Part shown: positions 1 through 11,652 of the stretch, piece by piece
Layout: each line of letters starts with the position of its first letter
Numbering within the stretch: position 1 is the stretch's first letter
Assembly: GCA_019203745.1 (NCBI GenBank)
Contig: CP078104.1
Location: forward strand, 1,556,001 to 1,620,000
From: Chryseobacterium sp. E1
Lineage (GTDB): Bacteria > Bacteroidota > Bacteroidia > Flavobacteriales > Weeksellaceae
DNA: 64,000 bases
Direction: 5' to 3'
Notes under the pieces: generated by a model
What the model was told of the DNA's origin: nothing
Database searches by the model: none
Seen by the model: the letters and a program-made list of their open reading frames with translations, nothing else
Program-made: the position numbers and the translations under genes

Positions 1-46
1 ATGGAGTAAAAATAGGTATTTCTATTTAACTAATTTTTATGTAAAA

Positions 47-704
47 GTGATTTGTAAAATCCTGTATGCAATAGTTTTTTTATATTGGTTTCCTGTAAAA
101 AGAAAATAACGTAACCGTTCAATCACCTTCTGCCTTCAGCAAAGTAAAATCTGTAAATGATTCTGTTGAAGACAGAAAAAGTTCTACAAAACCTGCTGCT
201 CAACCAGCTATTAAAACAGATTCTTATTTCACTTATAAAAATGGAATATCGTTGATAAATCAAACGAAACTTATAAATTTCCGGGATTTATTACCCACCT
301 GAAAAGCTATCTGGATGAAGCTAAAAATATCGGTGGTAAAAAAGTGTATGTCAATAATAAGGAAATTGATTTTAATGTAACTGACGCTTATGTTTTTACT
401 CCTTTCATATTCATCAATGGAGAGGAAAAAGTACTTTTAATTCAGGAGGAAGATGAATCCGGAGTTTATGGATACAGCTTCTATTATTTTAATAAAGATA
501 AGTTTATCAAAAAGAATATTTAGATATTGCTCCTGAAAACACTCTTGAAATTGATAAGTTTGTTAAAATAAAAACGAAGCACAAAACTTAAAGATCACCA
601 TTCTGACGGATAAGTATTATGATGCAAGGCTTGAAGAAATGAGACCATCTTCAGGGTATAATCTTATTATAAATAAAACTGTTCAGGATGAAAGAACAAA
701 GTGA
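47..704 (+). CDS. Lipoprotein of unknown function (frameshifted)
   Basis: No family recognised. With about four single-base corrections the frames join into one secreted protein: a hydrophobic start (KILYAIVFFILVSC) with a lipobox cysteine near base 93, a Ser/Lys-rich linker, then a mixed alpha/beta body containing FPGFITHLKSYLDEAK, TPFIFINGEEKVLL and DKYYDARLEEM, ending in DERTK at 702-704. Breaks sit near bases 85, 108, 245, 520 and 575, mostly in A or T runs. The exact start is uncertain because the first codons are damaged; GTG at 47 is the best in-frame choice I can see. It lies directly upstream of another small lipoprotein and may be co-transcribed with it. The alternative is a true decayed gene. 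Confidence 0.55.
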
Positions 705-745
705 TAAAAACAGAAATTGATAAGCCTTATGAATACTTACATCCT

Positions 746-1210
746 ATGAAAATTTATAATCTCCTGATCTTTACCGCTACGGCTATCCTCTCTTTTTCAT
801 GTGCAAAGAAACAGGAAAAAACTGTTCCGACGCAATCGCCCAACACCGCTCAGCCGTCTCAGAAAACGACAGTTAAAACAGAAAAGAAATACACTTCCTG
901 CGAAGATTTCATTACAGACATGGTAAAATCCAGTAATGCTTCTGCTCTTAAAACATTTAATGATACCCGGATCAGAATTGAAGAGATAACCTCTGAAAAG
1001 ATCATTATTGAAATCTATGTTTCCAATGATATTTCTGAAGATCCTTCCGTTGAACAAATAACAGATCACGCTGTAGGGTGGCTTGAGTATTTTCCGGCAT
1101 CAGGAAAACTTCAGGACATTACCAAAGACCCCGAAGAGCCTGAGAATCTGAAATACGACCATTCTGTTTTAACCGGCAAAGAGATCATAGCGTTATGCTT
1201 TAGCAACTAA
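746..1210 (+). CDS. Small lipoprotein of unknown function
   Basis: The 154-residue reading frame starts with MKIYNLLIF and has a signal peptide ending in the lipobox SFSC (Cys about residue 18). A Thr/Gln/Lys-rich linker follows, then a globular part with a second cysteine (TSCEDF) and one near the end. The ATG at 746 is preferred over an in-frame GTG at 701 because it places the lipobox at the usual distance. I do not recognise the domain. It follows another lipoprotein gene closely. The C-terminus may be cut: another frame just after the stop reads ALATKKEAGKQQFLLI, which could be a frameshifted continuation, but that is only a guess. Confidence 0.6.
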   Translation: MKIYNLLIFTATAILSFSCAKKQEKTVPTQSPNTAQPSQKTTVKTEKKYTSCEDFITDMVKSSNASALKTFNDTRIRIEEITSEKIIIEIYVSNDISEDPSVEQITDHAVGWLEYFPASGKLQDITKDPEEPENLKYDHSVLTGKEIIALCFSN

Positions 1211-1442
1211 AAAAGAAGCTGGAAAACAGCAATTCCTATTGATATCCAGGCAAACTGAAAAAAATATGACTGTACAAATTTATTAATCGGTAATACGGAA
1301 ATACATCATGTCAAAAAAGGCAATCATTTTTCAGATAGGATATAAAGTTTTCCGAAACATTTGCAGATGATGTGCAATAAAATAAAAATTCCTTCCCGTC
1401 AATATTCTGCTTTTTTCATAACTTTACTCTAAATTTCAGCTC
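1211..1442. other. Intergenic stretch, possibly degraded coding sequence
   Basis: No convincing gene. Two short frames look mildly protein-like: ALATKKEAGKQQFLLI right after 1195 and KKYDCTNLLIGNTEIHHV near 1260-1320. These could be frameshifted tails of the lipoprotein upstream or remnants of a lost gene. No clear terminator is seen. Confidence 0.3.
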
Positions 1443-3720
1443 TTGGCTAATCTTTACAATAAAGACTCCCCTTTCAGGTTTATATATCATTCAAAAAATA
1501 TTTGGATGTATTGGAACATATCCGCTATAATGACCGTCTGGAATACAGGGTCAGCTATGCAGAATCCCTTATTGACAGCACCCGGAATTTCAAAGAGCTC
1601 CGGGACGGTTTTCAGGACATTAATTTACTGGAAAAATATGAGGACCTCATCAGAATCCTTCTGGCAGACCTCTTCCCTACAGGGCTTACAAAGAATGAAA
1701 TAAAAGCAGCCAGTATTCCTCTTTCCAATATTACCTTCAACTATACCGAAAGGTTTAAAAACATCCTTAAAGACGCCGGAAAAGATTTTGAAATAGAGCT
1801 CAGGAACATCACTGACAATGAATTTTATGTGTTCTGCTGCTGCCTGATCCTTCAGAGTTACTTCAAAAAAGACATCAAGAGTACCATTCCTTTCTATTAT
1901 GATATCCCGAATAAACAGGGAATCATGAAACATTATAAGATCACGGTAAACTCAGATTTTACAGAAATTATTCCTACGGAAACAGCGAAAATACCGGATG
2001 ATGATATCCTGGATATGCTTCTGGAAAATCTGGATGACTTTCAGCTGTGGAAAAAGTACTTCCCTTCACAATCATGGATTCTGAAAGGTTTCACCATTAT
2101 CTCTCTCGTAGACTGTACCTCAGAGGTGGCCTTGTCTGACCTTAAATCAAGCATGATCGAAATTGATCCGGAAAATTTAAATCCGGACGAAAATCTTACC
2201 GAGATCTTCAAATCCTATTTCGATGTTCCGGAGCTCAGCTTCGGACTGATGACCTTCAACAAAAAGGAACAGAAACTGGATAAACTTCCCATTTATGAAA
2301 GCCTTCTCACCAATCATATCCTTGATTTCTGGATCAATACTTTTGATGAGCAGACCCGCAGAACGACCTTCAATAATTTAAGCCACAATTCAAAGCCCGT
2401 TGTGGTTTCCAATGTAAACAATCTGGATGAACATGTTCAGCAGCTTCCTTCTTTCAGGATTTTAAAAGATAATAATATCAACAGTTTCATGGTAATTCCC
2501 ATCATGAAAGACAATGAGCTTCTGGCCATCATGGAATTTACCTCACCTATTGCCGGGAGCTTTAACGGTTTAAAACTCAAAAAAATGGAGTTTTTTACAG
2601 ATATGGTCCTTTTCTCGCTCAGCAGATTTTATTTTGAGAAAAACTACCAGATTGAAGCCATTATACAACGGGAATATACCACCATCCACGACAGTGTGAT
2701 CTGGAAATTCAGAAATGAAGCTGAAAAATACTTTACAGCATCTCTGGGCAAGAAAATTCATACTTTAAAAGAAATATCATTTAAAAACCTTACCCCGTTA
2801 TTTGGCGTCTCGGATATCCGTTCTTCCTCAGAAAAGCGCTTTAACCTGATGCTGCAGGACCTTAATCACCAGATTGAAAGACTCATTGAAATCCTTACGC
2901 TTACGAATTCCGATTCAGAAAAATTCCTGCTGGCATTAGAAGTTTTTGAAAACGAACTGAACAATGAGATCAAAGCAGATACTGAACAGCGTTTTCAAAG
3001 ATTGTTGAGGGAAGAAATACATCCATTCTTACAGGGAAAACTGGAAATCAAAACCTCCAGGGAAATCAAAACTAAAATCAAAGAGTATTTTGCCTTGGTG
3101 ATGGCTCAAACCGATCTTTTTACAGCCACAGAAAGAATCTGGATGATTCCATAACACTTGTCAACAGGAAACTGGCAGATATGCTGGATGAAAGCCAGGT
3201 AAAAGCCCAGGATATCTTTCCACATTATTATGAAAGATTTAAGTCTGACGGTGTGGAACATAATCTCTATATCGGCCATTCTATTGCTCCGGAGCTGCAC
3301 TATACCTTCAAAGTAGTTCATAAATTACGGTACTGGCAACTGAAAACCATCTGTAAAATGGAACTGGAATTCCAGTCATTTAAAGCAGCCCTTCCCGTTC
3401 AGCTGGATATTGCTTCACTGATATTTGTATATAACGAAAAAATAGACATCCGTTTCAGAATGGGAAAAACGTTTCGATGTAGACGGAGCCTACAACTCTT
3501 ATTATGAGATCATTAAAAACGTTTAGATAAAGCTCATATCAAAGATTCTGCAGAACGTATTACCGCTCCGGGAAAGATTACCATCGTTTATTTCGGGATG
3601 GAAAATCAGAAAGAATACCTGGATTATATCTCCAAACTTCAGAAGAAAGGCATCCTGCAGCATGACATAGAATTCCTGAAGGTGGAAGATCTGCAGGAAT
3701 TACGGGACTTCTGGCGTTGA
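1443..3720 (+). CDS. GAF-domain signalling protein, about 760 aa (frameshifted)
   Basis: This is a large cytosolic protein with no signal peptide or membrane segment. The middle (rebuilt residues about 270-420) reads as a GAF-like sensor fold with NINSFMVIPIMKDNELLAIMEF followed by a helix FFTDMVLFSLSRFYFEKN that could lead into a coiled coil. The C-terminal third is helical and ends LQELRDFWR. No kinase, cyclase or DNA-binding motif is visible, so the output is unknown. The start is a TTG at 1443 (LANLYNKDSPF); the first 30 bases are in another frame because a C seems to be missing near 1475. Further breaks near 3135, 3470 and 3520 are each repaired by one added base in an A run. It stands alone, upstream of a converging HD-Pycsar gene. 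Confidence 0.7.
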
Positions 3721-3805
3721 GGGTTTCCATCAGTCAGAATCATTAAAGATAAATGATAAAGCCGGACAATTTTCTTTGCCCCGCTTTATTATATATTGTT
3801 TTCAT

Positions 3806-4968
3806 TTAAAGACTAAGAAAAGCAAACCCAAAAGACAGCACCGAAATAATAATCCCGGCCATAAAGATCTTATAGGTAATCGATAAAAGCTTATACTTCC
3901 TGTCAAGAACTTTCCCCAGATAATACAGGTCTTTTACCATAGAATCGTAGATATAATCCCTGTCTTTGATCAGGTCTTTCATAGCATTGTGGTAATCATC
4001 AAACTGCATCTGCTGAAAGTTTCCAAAGAACAGCAGATTCACTTTCCGGTTGACAATATCCTGAGCTGAAAATGGTGTTTTCGTTACATTAGGCTTTGTA
4101 GAAAGGATGGCAAATATAATCGTCAGTACACTGGAAAGTAATAGGATAAAACTAGGAAGGATCAGGTGGGCATTTTTCGGTGTATCCAGTTTTGGAACCA
4201 ATACAGAAAGGCAAACCGAAATAATAATGGCATTTACAGAAAGTAGAATATTTGCTTTGCTGTCTGCAATATCACTCAGTCTCGTATGATTGTTTAATGT
4301 AACCCTGAATAAGGTGTCTACACTCCTGTCTGATTTTTCCTTTTCTTTTCTAGCTTCCGTATTTTCCTTTTTATCTTCTTCCTTATTCAATTTCTTTTCT
4401 ATTTTCTTGATGTTTTTCTTCTTCAAAGGTTCCCAGTTTTCTTTGGCATAATCGGTATAATAAGAATGCTTGTTTTTAGCATATCCAGATTACCGGCATT
4501 CCATTCGTCATTGGAAAAACACCTCACGTTCGTCAGTTCCCACTCTTTTCTGAGGGCATCGGAAATATCATTGTAATCATGGCCTGCAAAGTGGCTGAAA
4601 TCTGCATCTTTTACTATTTTTTCCAACAGATTCTGTGGCTCATAGGTAATCTTTGTCGCCAGGATCAGCTTTTCAACATCTGCAATATAGTTTTCAGGAT
4701 AGTTTTCCTGATGCAGAAACTCTTTCATGATCTCCACACTTCTTTCCTCATGATTCCCGGCACATTCTATATAACCGGTGTCATGAAACCATAATGCCAC
4801 GAGTACTTTTTCCTGATCATCATCTGAAACAGGGGTATTTTTCATAATTTCCTCAGCCTTATTCACTGTATAGGCAGTATGGATAAAATTATGATAAAAG
4901 TATACTGAAGATAACTTATCTTTGAATAAGATTTCAACATAATTTTTAGCTTTGTGTAGAATGCTCAT
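3806..4968 (-). CDS. HD-domain phosphohydrolase fused to Pycsar-effector (DUF5706) membrane domain (frameshifted)
   Basis: The protein has two parts. The N-terminal part (residues about 1-165) is an HD hydrolase, with an HN pair in YFYHNFIHTAY, the HD doublet in ALWFHDTGYI and a later Asp in KDADFSHF. The C-terminal part carries the DUF5706 signature DSKANILLSVNAIIISV, a second segment LILPSFILLLSSVLTIIFAI and a third hydrophobic stretch at the end. In the Pycsar anti-phage systems this membrane domain is the effector that responds to cCMP or cUMP. One A missing near 4472 splits the gene, and adding it gives KKHSYYTDYAKENWEPLKKKN across the joint. No nucleotide cyclase gene lies nearby, so a defence role is inference; HD activity on nucleotides is plausible. 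It is divergent from the phosphatase gene 26 bases away. Confidence 0.8.
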
Positions 4969-4994
4969 CCCTGAAATTTTGTTAATGTAAATTT

Positions 4995-7900
4995 ATGAAT
5001 TTATCCTTTAAAACTCATCTAAAAAATACTTCTGTTGTTCTGAGAACAGTAATGTCCGCCGGAGTCCTTTACTCCTGCGCTACATATAACGTACAAAAGG
5101 GCAAAAACTTATTTGAAGTAAAAAATTCTGATCTTAAATCTGAAAATGATTTTAAACTTTTCCTGATCGGAGATGCCGGAAATGCAGATGAACCCCAGGC
5201 ACAAAAGACCTTAAATTTACTGAAAGGCAAACTGGACTCAGCAGACAGCAACTCTATGCTGATCTTTTTAGGTGATAACATCTACCCTAACGGGATGCCT
5301 AAAGAAACCGATAAAGATTATGATTCAGCAAAAATAAAACTGGAAAAACAACTTGCCATTACCAAAAATTTCAAAGGAAAACATTGGTAATTCCTGGAAA
5401 TCATGATTGGTACAGTGGGCTGGAGGGGCTCAATACCCAGGAAGGGCTGGTCAAAAAATATTTTGATGACAAAAAGCATTTCTTCCTAAAAACGGCTGCC
5501 CTATTGACGATATCAACATATCTAAAGACATCAAACTGATCGCCATTGATACGGAATGGGTCATCACCAACTGGGATAATTACCCGGGAATCAACAAAAA
5601 CTGTAATATCAAAACCCGTGAGGATTTCTTCACCGAATTTAAAGATCTTATCATCAAAAATCAGGGTAAAAGAATTATTGTTGCCCTGCACCACCCTATC
5701 ATCAGCAGCGGAACCCATGCAGGATTCAGTTCAGCCAGATCCCACCTGTTCCCTTTCAACAGCAAGGTTCCTGTTCCCATTTTTGCAAGCTTTCTGAATG
5801 TCCTGAGAAGTTCTTCAGGTGCAAGCCCGGCAGATATCAATAACCGGCATTATGCAGATCTCGCCAACAGGCTGAAAAGTATTGTTCAGGATAAGGAAAA
5901 TATTATTTTCGTGTCTGGACATGACCATAATTTACAATATCATGAAGATGGAAATCTGAGGCAGATCATCAGCGGGGCCGGATCTAAAGTTGATCCCTCC
6001 ACTATTACCGAAAAAACAGATTTTTCCTACGGTGGCAGCGGATTCGCCGTTTTAAATATCAGAAAAGACCAGAGTACGGATGTTGAATATTTTTCTACAA
6101 AAGATGCTCAGCTTCAAAAGCTCACCCATATTTCTGTCATATCGAAACCGGATGTATTTGTGAATAATTTTCCCAATTCTTTCCCGGCTACATTCTCTTC
6201 TACCATTTATCCGGTACAGCTTACCCAGAAAGGGAAATTTTACCGCTGGCTCTGGGGAGACCACTACAGAAAATATTACGGAATTCCTATTGAAGCACCT
6301 ACGGCCAACCTTTCTGAACTGAATGGCGGCTATATTCCTTTCAGAGAAGGGGAGGAAATCAATCCAACAGCTTAAGGCTTAAAGCAACAGACGGACAGGA
6401 ATTTGTAATGCGTGGCGTGAAAAAAGTGCCATCCGTTTCCTGAACAACATGGCTTTCCAGAAAAGTACATTGGGAGAAGAACTGACTGATACCTTTCCGG
6501 AAAAATTCTTATTGGATTTTTATACTACCAATCATCCGTTCACACCATTTACCATCGGAAATATGTCAGAAAAGCTGAATATTTTCCATAGTAATCCGAA
6601 ATTATATTTTATCCCCAAGCAGCAGGCTTTAGGAAGATATAACGAAAACTACGGTGATGAAATGTATATGATTGAGGAACGTTTCTCTTCTGATCCTAAA
6701 ACATTAGCCTCATTAGACAATGCTAAAGATATTGTTTCAACGGATGATGTGCTCAAGAATCTTTCCAAAAGCGACAAATATTCTGTAGATAAAGAATCCT
6801 ACATCAGGGCAAGGATTTTTGATATGCTGATCGGTGATTGGGACAGACATTCAGATCAGTGGAAATGGGCTGAATATGAAACTGGAGACAAGATCATCTA
6901 TAAACCTATTCCTAAAGACCGGGATCAGGCGTTCAGTAAATATGACGGTGCTGCTTTCAAGATTATTATGAATGTTCCTGCAATCCGTCATATGAAAACC
7001 TTTACAGAAGACATCAGCAGTGTCAAATGGCTTGCGATGGAACCTTATCCGATGGATCTTGTTTTTCTGAAAGGAGCAACCCAGGAAGACTGGGAAACAC
7101 AGGCAAAATACATTCAGGAGCATTTAACAGATGCCGATATTGATGATGCCTTCCATAATCTTCCGAAAGAAGTACAGGATGAAACAATAGATGACATCCA
7201 GAGAAAACTGAAAATCCGCAAGACCAGACTTCAGGGATATGCATCTCAGTATTATGATGTATTGCAGAAAAAAGTTCCTTTAGCCGGAACAGTGAACCCG
7301 GATAGATTTGTTATTACCAAAAACGGACATTCTGTGCAGGTACAGCAGTATAAATTAGGTAAGAATAAAGATCAGAATGAACTGGTTTTTGAGAAAATCT
7401 ACCATGATTCAAAGACGAAAGAACTATGGATCTACGGGCTGGAAGATGATGATCTCTATGAGGTAGTGGGTACGGGAAATCCTAAAATGACCATCAGACT
7501 GATTGGCGGATATAACCATGATACGTATAATGTAGCCGACGGAAGAAAAGTAAAAATCTATGATTTTAAATCGCAGAAGAATACTTACCATGCAGCCAAC
7601 GCAACCAGGAACATTACCGATGATTATGACATCAATTCTTACAATTATAAACATCCGAAATACAATGCTTTTGCCGGCTACCCTAATGTGGATTACAACC
7701 CGGATGACGGGGTGATCATTGGTGTACTGGCTAATTACACGGTGAATAATTTTATCCGTGATCCTTTCACACAGAGACATAGCTTAAAAACCAATTTTTA
7801 TACGGCTACCGCAGGATTCAGCGTAGAGTATAAAGGGATTTTCAAAAAGCTATTTCCGGATGGGATCTCAATTTAGATGCTTTCTATACCACTCCAAGAT

Positions 7901-8704
7901 TTTCCCAGAATTTCTTTGGACTGTCTAATGAAAGTCCATATGACAAAGAAAATACGGAAAGAGAATACAACAGGGCAAGAATTTCAAAATTCAGTTTTGC
8001 ACCGTCCATTGCTAAAAAAGCTGGATGAACCTCAGCCATCAGATCCAGCTTACTTTTGAGGACAATAAAGTACAGAGAAAAGAAGGACGATTCATCAATC
8101 AGTCTCCCGATGTAAGTCCGGAAGTATTCAACAGCCAGCAGTTTGTAGGGGCCAATTATACTTTTGGCTATAAAAATTCAGATAATGCAGCCTTTCCTAC
8201 TCTTGGACTGGAGTTTATGCTGAATGCCAACTGGAAAGCTACCCTCTCAGATTTCAACAGAAACTTCCTGACTCTGAAAGGTAAATTAGCCATCGACCAT
8301 AGAATTGACAAAAAGGAAATTTTGTATTTGCCAATTCCAGTAACGTGATGTGGATCAACAATAATCATTTCGAATTCTATCAGGCTGCTGCTATTGGAGG
8401 TAATAGCGGTATGAGAGCCTTCAGGAATGAAAGATTTTCCGGAAGATCATACTTTATCAATAACTCAGAAATACGATGGGATTTCGGCAGAATAAGAAAC
8501 AATATCGTCCCTGCCAATATGGGAATACTTATCGGCTATGACATCGGCCGTGTGTGGAATGACAATGAAAATTCCAGAAAATGGCATCAGTCTGCCGGTG
8601 CCGGAGTCTGGCTGAGTATCGTAGAAATGATGTCTGCAAGGCTGAACTATTTCTATGGTGCAGACGGCGGAAGGGTTTCTGCCGGAATCGGGATGAAATT
8701 TTAA
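4995..8704 (+). CDS. Calcineurin-like phosphatase fused to outer-membrane beta-barrel, about 1,235 aa (frameshifted)
   Basis: The N-terminus has a lipoprotein-like signal (SAGVLYSC). Residues about 50-330 form a metallophosphatase with all the usual metal-ligand blocks: GDAGN, LGDNIYPNG, GNHDWY, ALHHP and SGHDHN. A long middle part follows (GGYIPFREGEE, DRHSDQWKW, DRDQAFSKYDG). The last third is Gly/aromatic-rich and strand-like, ending in GRVSAGIGMKF with a terminal Phe as in BamA/Omp85-like barrels. Such fusions occur in Bacteroidota and probably act at the outer membrane, but the substrate is not known to me. About seven breaks (near 5388, 5488, 6372, 6428, 7860, 8020 and 8335) are each consistent with one missing base; for instance GVKKSAIRFLNNM is restored by one A near 6428. 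Confidence 0.78.
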
Positions 8705-8888
8705 ACAATGCAGAAACCAAAGGATAAATTAAGTCTAATTTTTTATTTTTGAATTATTTAAATTAAAATAGTATCAAAATACTAAAAATCAAAGCATTAT
8801 AATAATAAATAAAATTAATTATTAAAAAATTTAAATTAAATTTAATAATTCTAATTTTTTGACTCCAACTTCACATCAATAAAACAAA

Positions 8889-8917
8889 TATGGCCTTTAA
8901 ATAAAGGCCATATTTTT
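8889..8917 (+). terminator. Rho-independent terminator
   Basis: A perfect 10-bp stem (TATGGCCTTT / AAAGGCCATA) with loop AAAT is followed by TTTTT. It ends the transcript of the phosphatase-barrel gene about 185 bases upstream. Confidence 0.8.
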
Positions 8918-8993
8918 ATACCTGTAGATCAAATATACAAATTGCCCAATATGTTTGTCAATTCATTAAAAAACAGACATTTAAAAAACATTT

Positions 8994-9001
8994 TATATTT
9001 G
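8994..9001 (+). promoter_or_regulatory. Candidate promoter -7 box TATATTTG
   Basis: TATATTTG matches the Bacteroidota TAnnTTTG box and lies 30 bases before the ATG at 9032. No good TTG element is seen at the expected distance upstream, so the call is tentative. Confidence 0.4.
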
Positions 9002-9031
9002 TCTCAATAAACAAAACAAATCTACAATTGA

Positions 9032-9752
9032 ATGAAAAAGAAGCTGTTATATATGGCATTATCTGTCATGTTTATAAGTCTACATGCCCAAGTAGGGATA
9101 AAAACCCCAACACCTCAAAATACTCTTCATGTCAACGGTTCCCTTCAGGTGGTAAAGGATCTGAATGTAGGCGGTGATGCACAATCAAAAGGATATTCAG
9201 GCAATAAGGGTGAATTTTTAATGTCAAACGGAACCGGAAATGCACCGGTATGGAAAAGTATCGAATCCGAGAATTTTTTAAAAGTAATTTATGTAGGAAA
9301 TAAAAATAACATCAGCCCTGCCAGCGGAAGCTATACCGGCACCCACAGCACTCCGGTCAGTACCCATGAAGACTACTCCCAAACCTACATCTTTAATGTG
9401 AGCAATAAAATTGATACTGCTTACTTAACCTATAACTCCTCTACAGGGCTTTTCACAGTAGTTAAGCCCGGATTTTTACAATATTGTTCCTTACGTTACC
9501 TATGATCTGAACTTAAATCCCAACGGACAAACTGCAGGAACGGCAAACTCTTATATTCAGAGGGTTTCACCGGCACTCACTACTCTAGCCGGAATTTCAA
9601 CAGGACATGGAGAAAGAACGACAGGACTCAATCATAATCTGTCTTCTATCAATTTCTTTAATGCAGGCGATACATTCAGGATACGTTGCCGCTATACTCA
9701 GGATTTCAGGCTGTCCAGCGGCAATATTCATATATCTTATCTTACACCTTAA
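9032..9752 (+). CDS. Secreted protein of unknown function (frameshifted)
   Basis: The 240-residue protein begins with a signal peptide (MKKKLLYMALSVMFISLHAQ). The segment VGIKTPTPQNTLHVNGSLQVVKDLNVGGDAQSKG after it is typical of Bacteroidota surface proteins that start with a short tail-fibre-like repeat. The C-terminal half is strand-rich (YIFNVSNKIDTAYLTY, TFRIRCRYTQDF) and ends in SYLTP. One base is missing near 9475; correcting it continues GFYNIVPYVTYDLNLN to the stop at 9750. It has its own promoter box and terminator, so it is probably a single-gene unit. Confidence 0.65.
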
Positions 9753-9795
9753 TAAAACACTGTAATCATTTTCATTTCTACTCTATTATTAAAAA

Positions 9796-9825
9796 AATCC
9801 ACAGATATACTCTGTGGATTTTGAT
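9796..9825. terminator. Bidirectional terminator
   Basis: A 10-bp perfect stem AATCCACAGA / TCTGTGGATT with a 5-base loop has a T-rich flank on the right and an A run at 9791-9797 on the left. It serves the converging genes ending at 9752 (+) and 9850 (-). Confidence 0.8.
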
Positions 9826-9849
9826 TTATTAGAAAAGATAATATACTTC

Positions 9850-10721
9850 CTAAAAAGAAAATTTATATACGTTTCCTCCCTCACTCTTATCTTTCTCATC
9901 TGCAATCATCAATGTTTTATCATCATGAAAAACAACAGCTTCCTTCTGAGAATTATGATTCAGGGAAATTTTCTGAATTTTAGCAGCACTGAAATCATCA
10001 GCGTTAAATCCGGTAAGAACATGAATATTTTTATGCGTCAGCAATACAATCTTATCTTTCGTACTGTTGATGGTTGCAGAGGTAATAGCCCCATCGTTAT
10101 ATCCTCCTGAAGCTTTAGAGTACCTATTAATTTTGCTTCAAAATCTCCTTCTTTATTGGGAACTTTAAACACCAGGAAAGTCCCGTCAAATCCTTTGCTT
10201 CTGTTTTTGGTGAAAAGATAGAAGTTACCGTCCATTTCTACAAAACCTTCACAGTCGTAAAGTAAATTGGATTTTTTCGGTGGAAACTCCGTTTGGCCCT
10301 GATAATGAAATCTGGTGGTCTGGATCACCTTCGTTGAAGTTTGGGTAATATCTTTCAGATCTGTTTTTAAAATAGCAAGGTCTTTTCGGTCGTTATCATT
10401 ATTTCCAAAATCCCCAATGTAAATATTTCCTTGCGGATCTGATGTAATGTCTTCCCAATCTGTATTTTCACTATTTTCAACCGGGATTTTAGCCACCATC
10501 TGACCGCTCTCATTAACACCGTATACTTCATTTTTATTACCTCTGTCTTCGATCACCCAGAAGGTTTTCTTATCTGTGGAAAGTGTAATTCCTGAAACTT
10601 CTTTCAGTTTTTTTGGAAGTGTGAATTCGACTTTTAATTCATCTTCTTTAGGAGGTGAATTCTGGGCTTTTGGATTGCAGCTCAGTAAAAACAAAGCGGG
10701 TAGTATAAGAAAACGTAACAT
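9850..10721 (-). CDS. Beta-propeller-like lipoprotein (frameshifted)
   Basis: The start is MLRFLILPALFLLSC, giving a lipobox cysteine near residue 15; an upstream in-frame ATG at 10757 would put a charged tail before the signal and is less likely. The body shows repeated short strand motifs of propeller type: SGITLSTDKKTFWVIEDRG, TDWEDITSDPQGNIYIGDFG, LYDCEGFVEMDGNFYLFTK and EAVVFHDDKTLMIADE. I recall similar proteins in Flavobacteriia, related to SdiA-regulated or phytase-like propellers, but I cannot assign a substrate. A break near 10108 is repaired by one base (TLKLQ-GGYNDGAITSATIN). It lies 54 bases downstream of mazG and may be in the same transcript. Confidence 0.65.
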
Positions 10722-10775
10722 ATTTATTTTTATTTTTTTAATGAATATAGATAGCATTAATCATTTCAGCCGGGA

Positions 10776-11543
10776 TTACTGCAACTTTTTTGCCTTTTCC
10801 CAAAGAACATCCATGTCTTCTAGAGACATATCTGCAAGCTTCAGGTCCTGCTCATCTGCGAGGTTTTCCATCTTCTGGAATCTTGAAATAAACTTCAGAT
10901 TGGTTCTTTCCAGAGCAGAATCCGGATTGATTCCTGATATCCTTGCATAGTTAATTAATGAGAAAAATACATCTCCCAGCTCCTGTTCTTTTTTTTCAGG
11001 ATCCGTTTCTTCGTGAAACTCCTGAATTTCCTCATCTACCTTTTTCCAGGCATCTTCAGCATCATGGAATTCAAAACCTATTCCTTTTACTTTATCCTGA
11101 ATCCTGTAAGCCTTCACCATACTGGGTAAACTTTTGGGTACGCCTCCCAGAATAGATTTATTGCCTTCTTTCAGTTTCAGCTTTTCCCAATTCTGCTTTA
11201 CTTCCTCTTCATCTTTCACTTCCGTATCTCCGTAGATATGAGGATGACGGAAAATCAGTTTTTCGTTAAGAGAATTGATCACATCTGCAATATCAAAGCT
11301 TTCTTTCTCCGAGCCTATTTTAGCATAGAAAACCAAATGAAGCAGAACATCTCCCAGCTCTTTCTTTATTTCCAGAAGGTTTTCCTGTAAAATAGCATCA
11401 GAAAGCTCATAGGTTTCTTCAAGGGTAAGATGACGAAGGGACTGTAAAGTCTGTTTCTGATCCCATGGACATTTTTCACGCAAATCATCCATAATATCCA
11501 ATAATCTTCCGAAAGCTTCCAGCTTTTCCTGTTTCGTATTCAT
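10776..11543 (-). CDS. mazG: MazG nucleoside triphosphate pyrophosphohydrolase
   Basis: An intact protein of about 255 residues. MazG hydrolyses NTPs and dNTPs to NMP and pyrophosphate in the cytosol. It has two MazG repeats. The first, LREKCPWDQKQTLQSL, carries the CPWD block and is followed by EETYELSDAI and KKELGDVLLHLVFYA. The second has VDEEIQEFHEE and KEQELGDVFFSLINYAR. The EExxE and ExxD metal ligands are visible in both. The ATG at 11543 (MNTKQEKLEAF) fits other MazG proteins better than the ATG six codons earlier. The gene precedes the propeller-like lipoprotein on the same strand. Confidence 0.92.
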   Translation of the reverse strand: MNTKQEKLEAFGRLLDIMDDLREKCPWDQKQTLQSLRHLTLEETYELSDAILQENLLEIKKELGDVLLHLVFYAKIGSEKESFDIADVINSLNEKLIFRHPHIYGDTEVKDEEEVKQNWEKLKLKEGNKSILGGVPKSLPSMVKAYRIQDKVKGIGFEFHDAEDAWKKVDEEIQEFHEETDPEKKEQELGDVFFSLINYARISGINPDSALERTNLKFISRFQKMENLADEQDLKLADMSLEDMDVLWEKAKKLQ

Positions 11544-11652
11544 AAGTAATGGGAAATTCAATCTTATACAAATGTAAGGGTTATTCAGACATCATTACAA
11601 ACATTGGGAGTAAAAGTTGCGGAGTGCAAAATTCCGGATAGATCAGGTAATT

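Larger units (their letters stand above)
8705..9031. other. AT-rich intergenic region
   Basis: No gene is seen. The first 170 bases are almost pure A/T. The region holds a strong hairpin terminator at 8889-8917 and a TAnnTTTG-type promoter box at 8994-9001 for the next gene. Confidence 0.7.
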
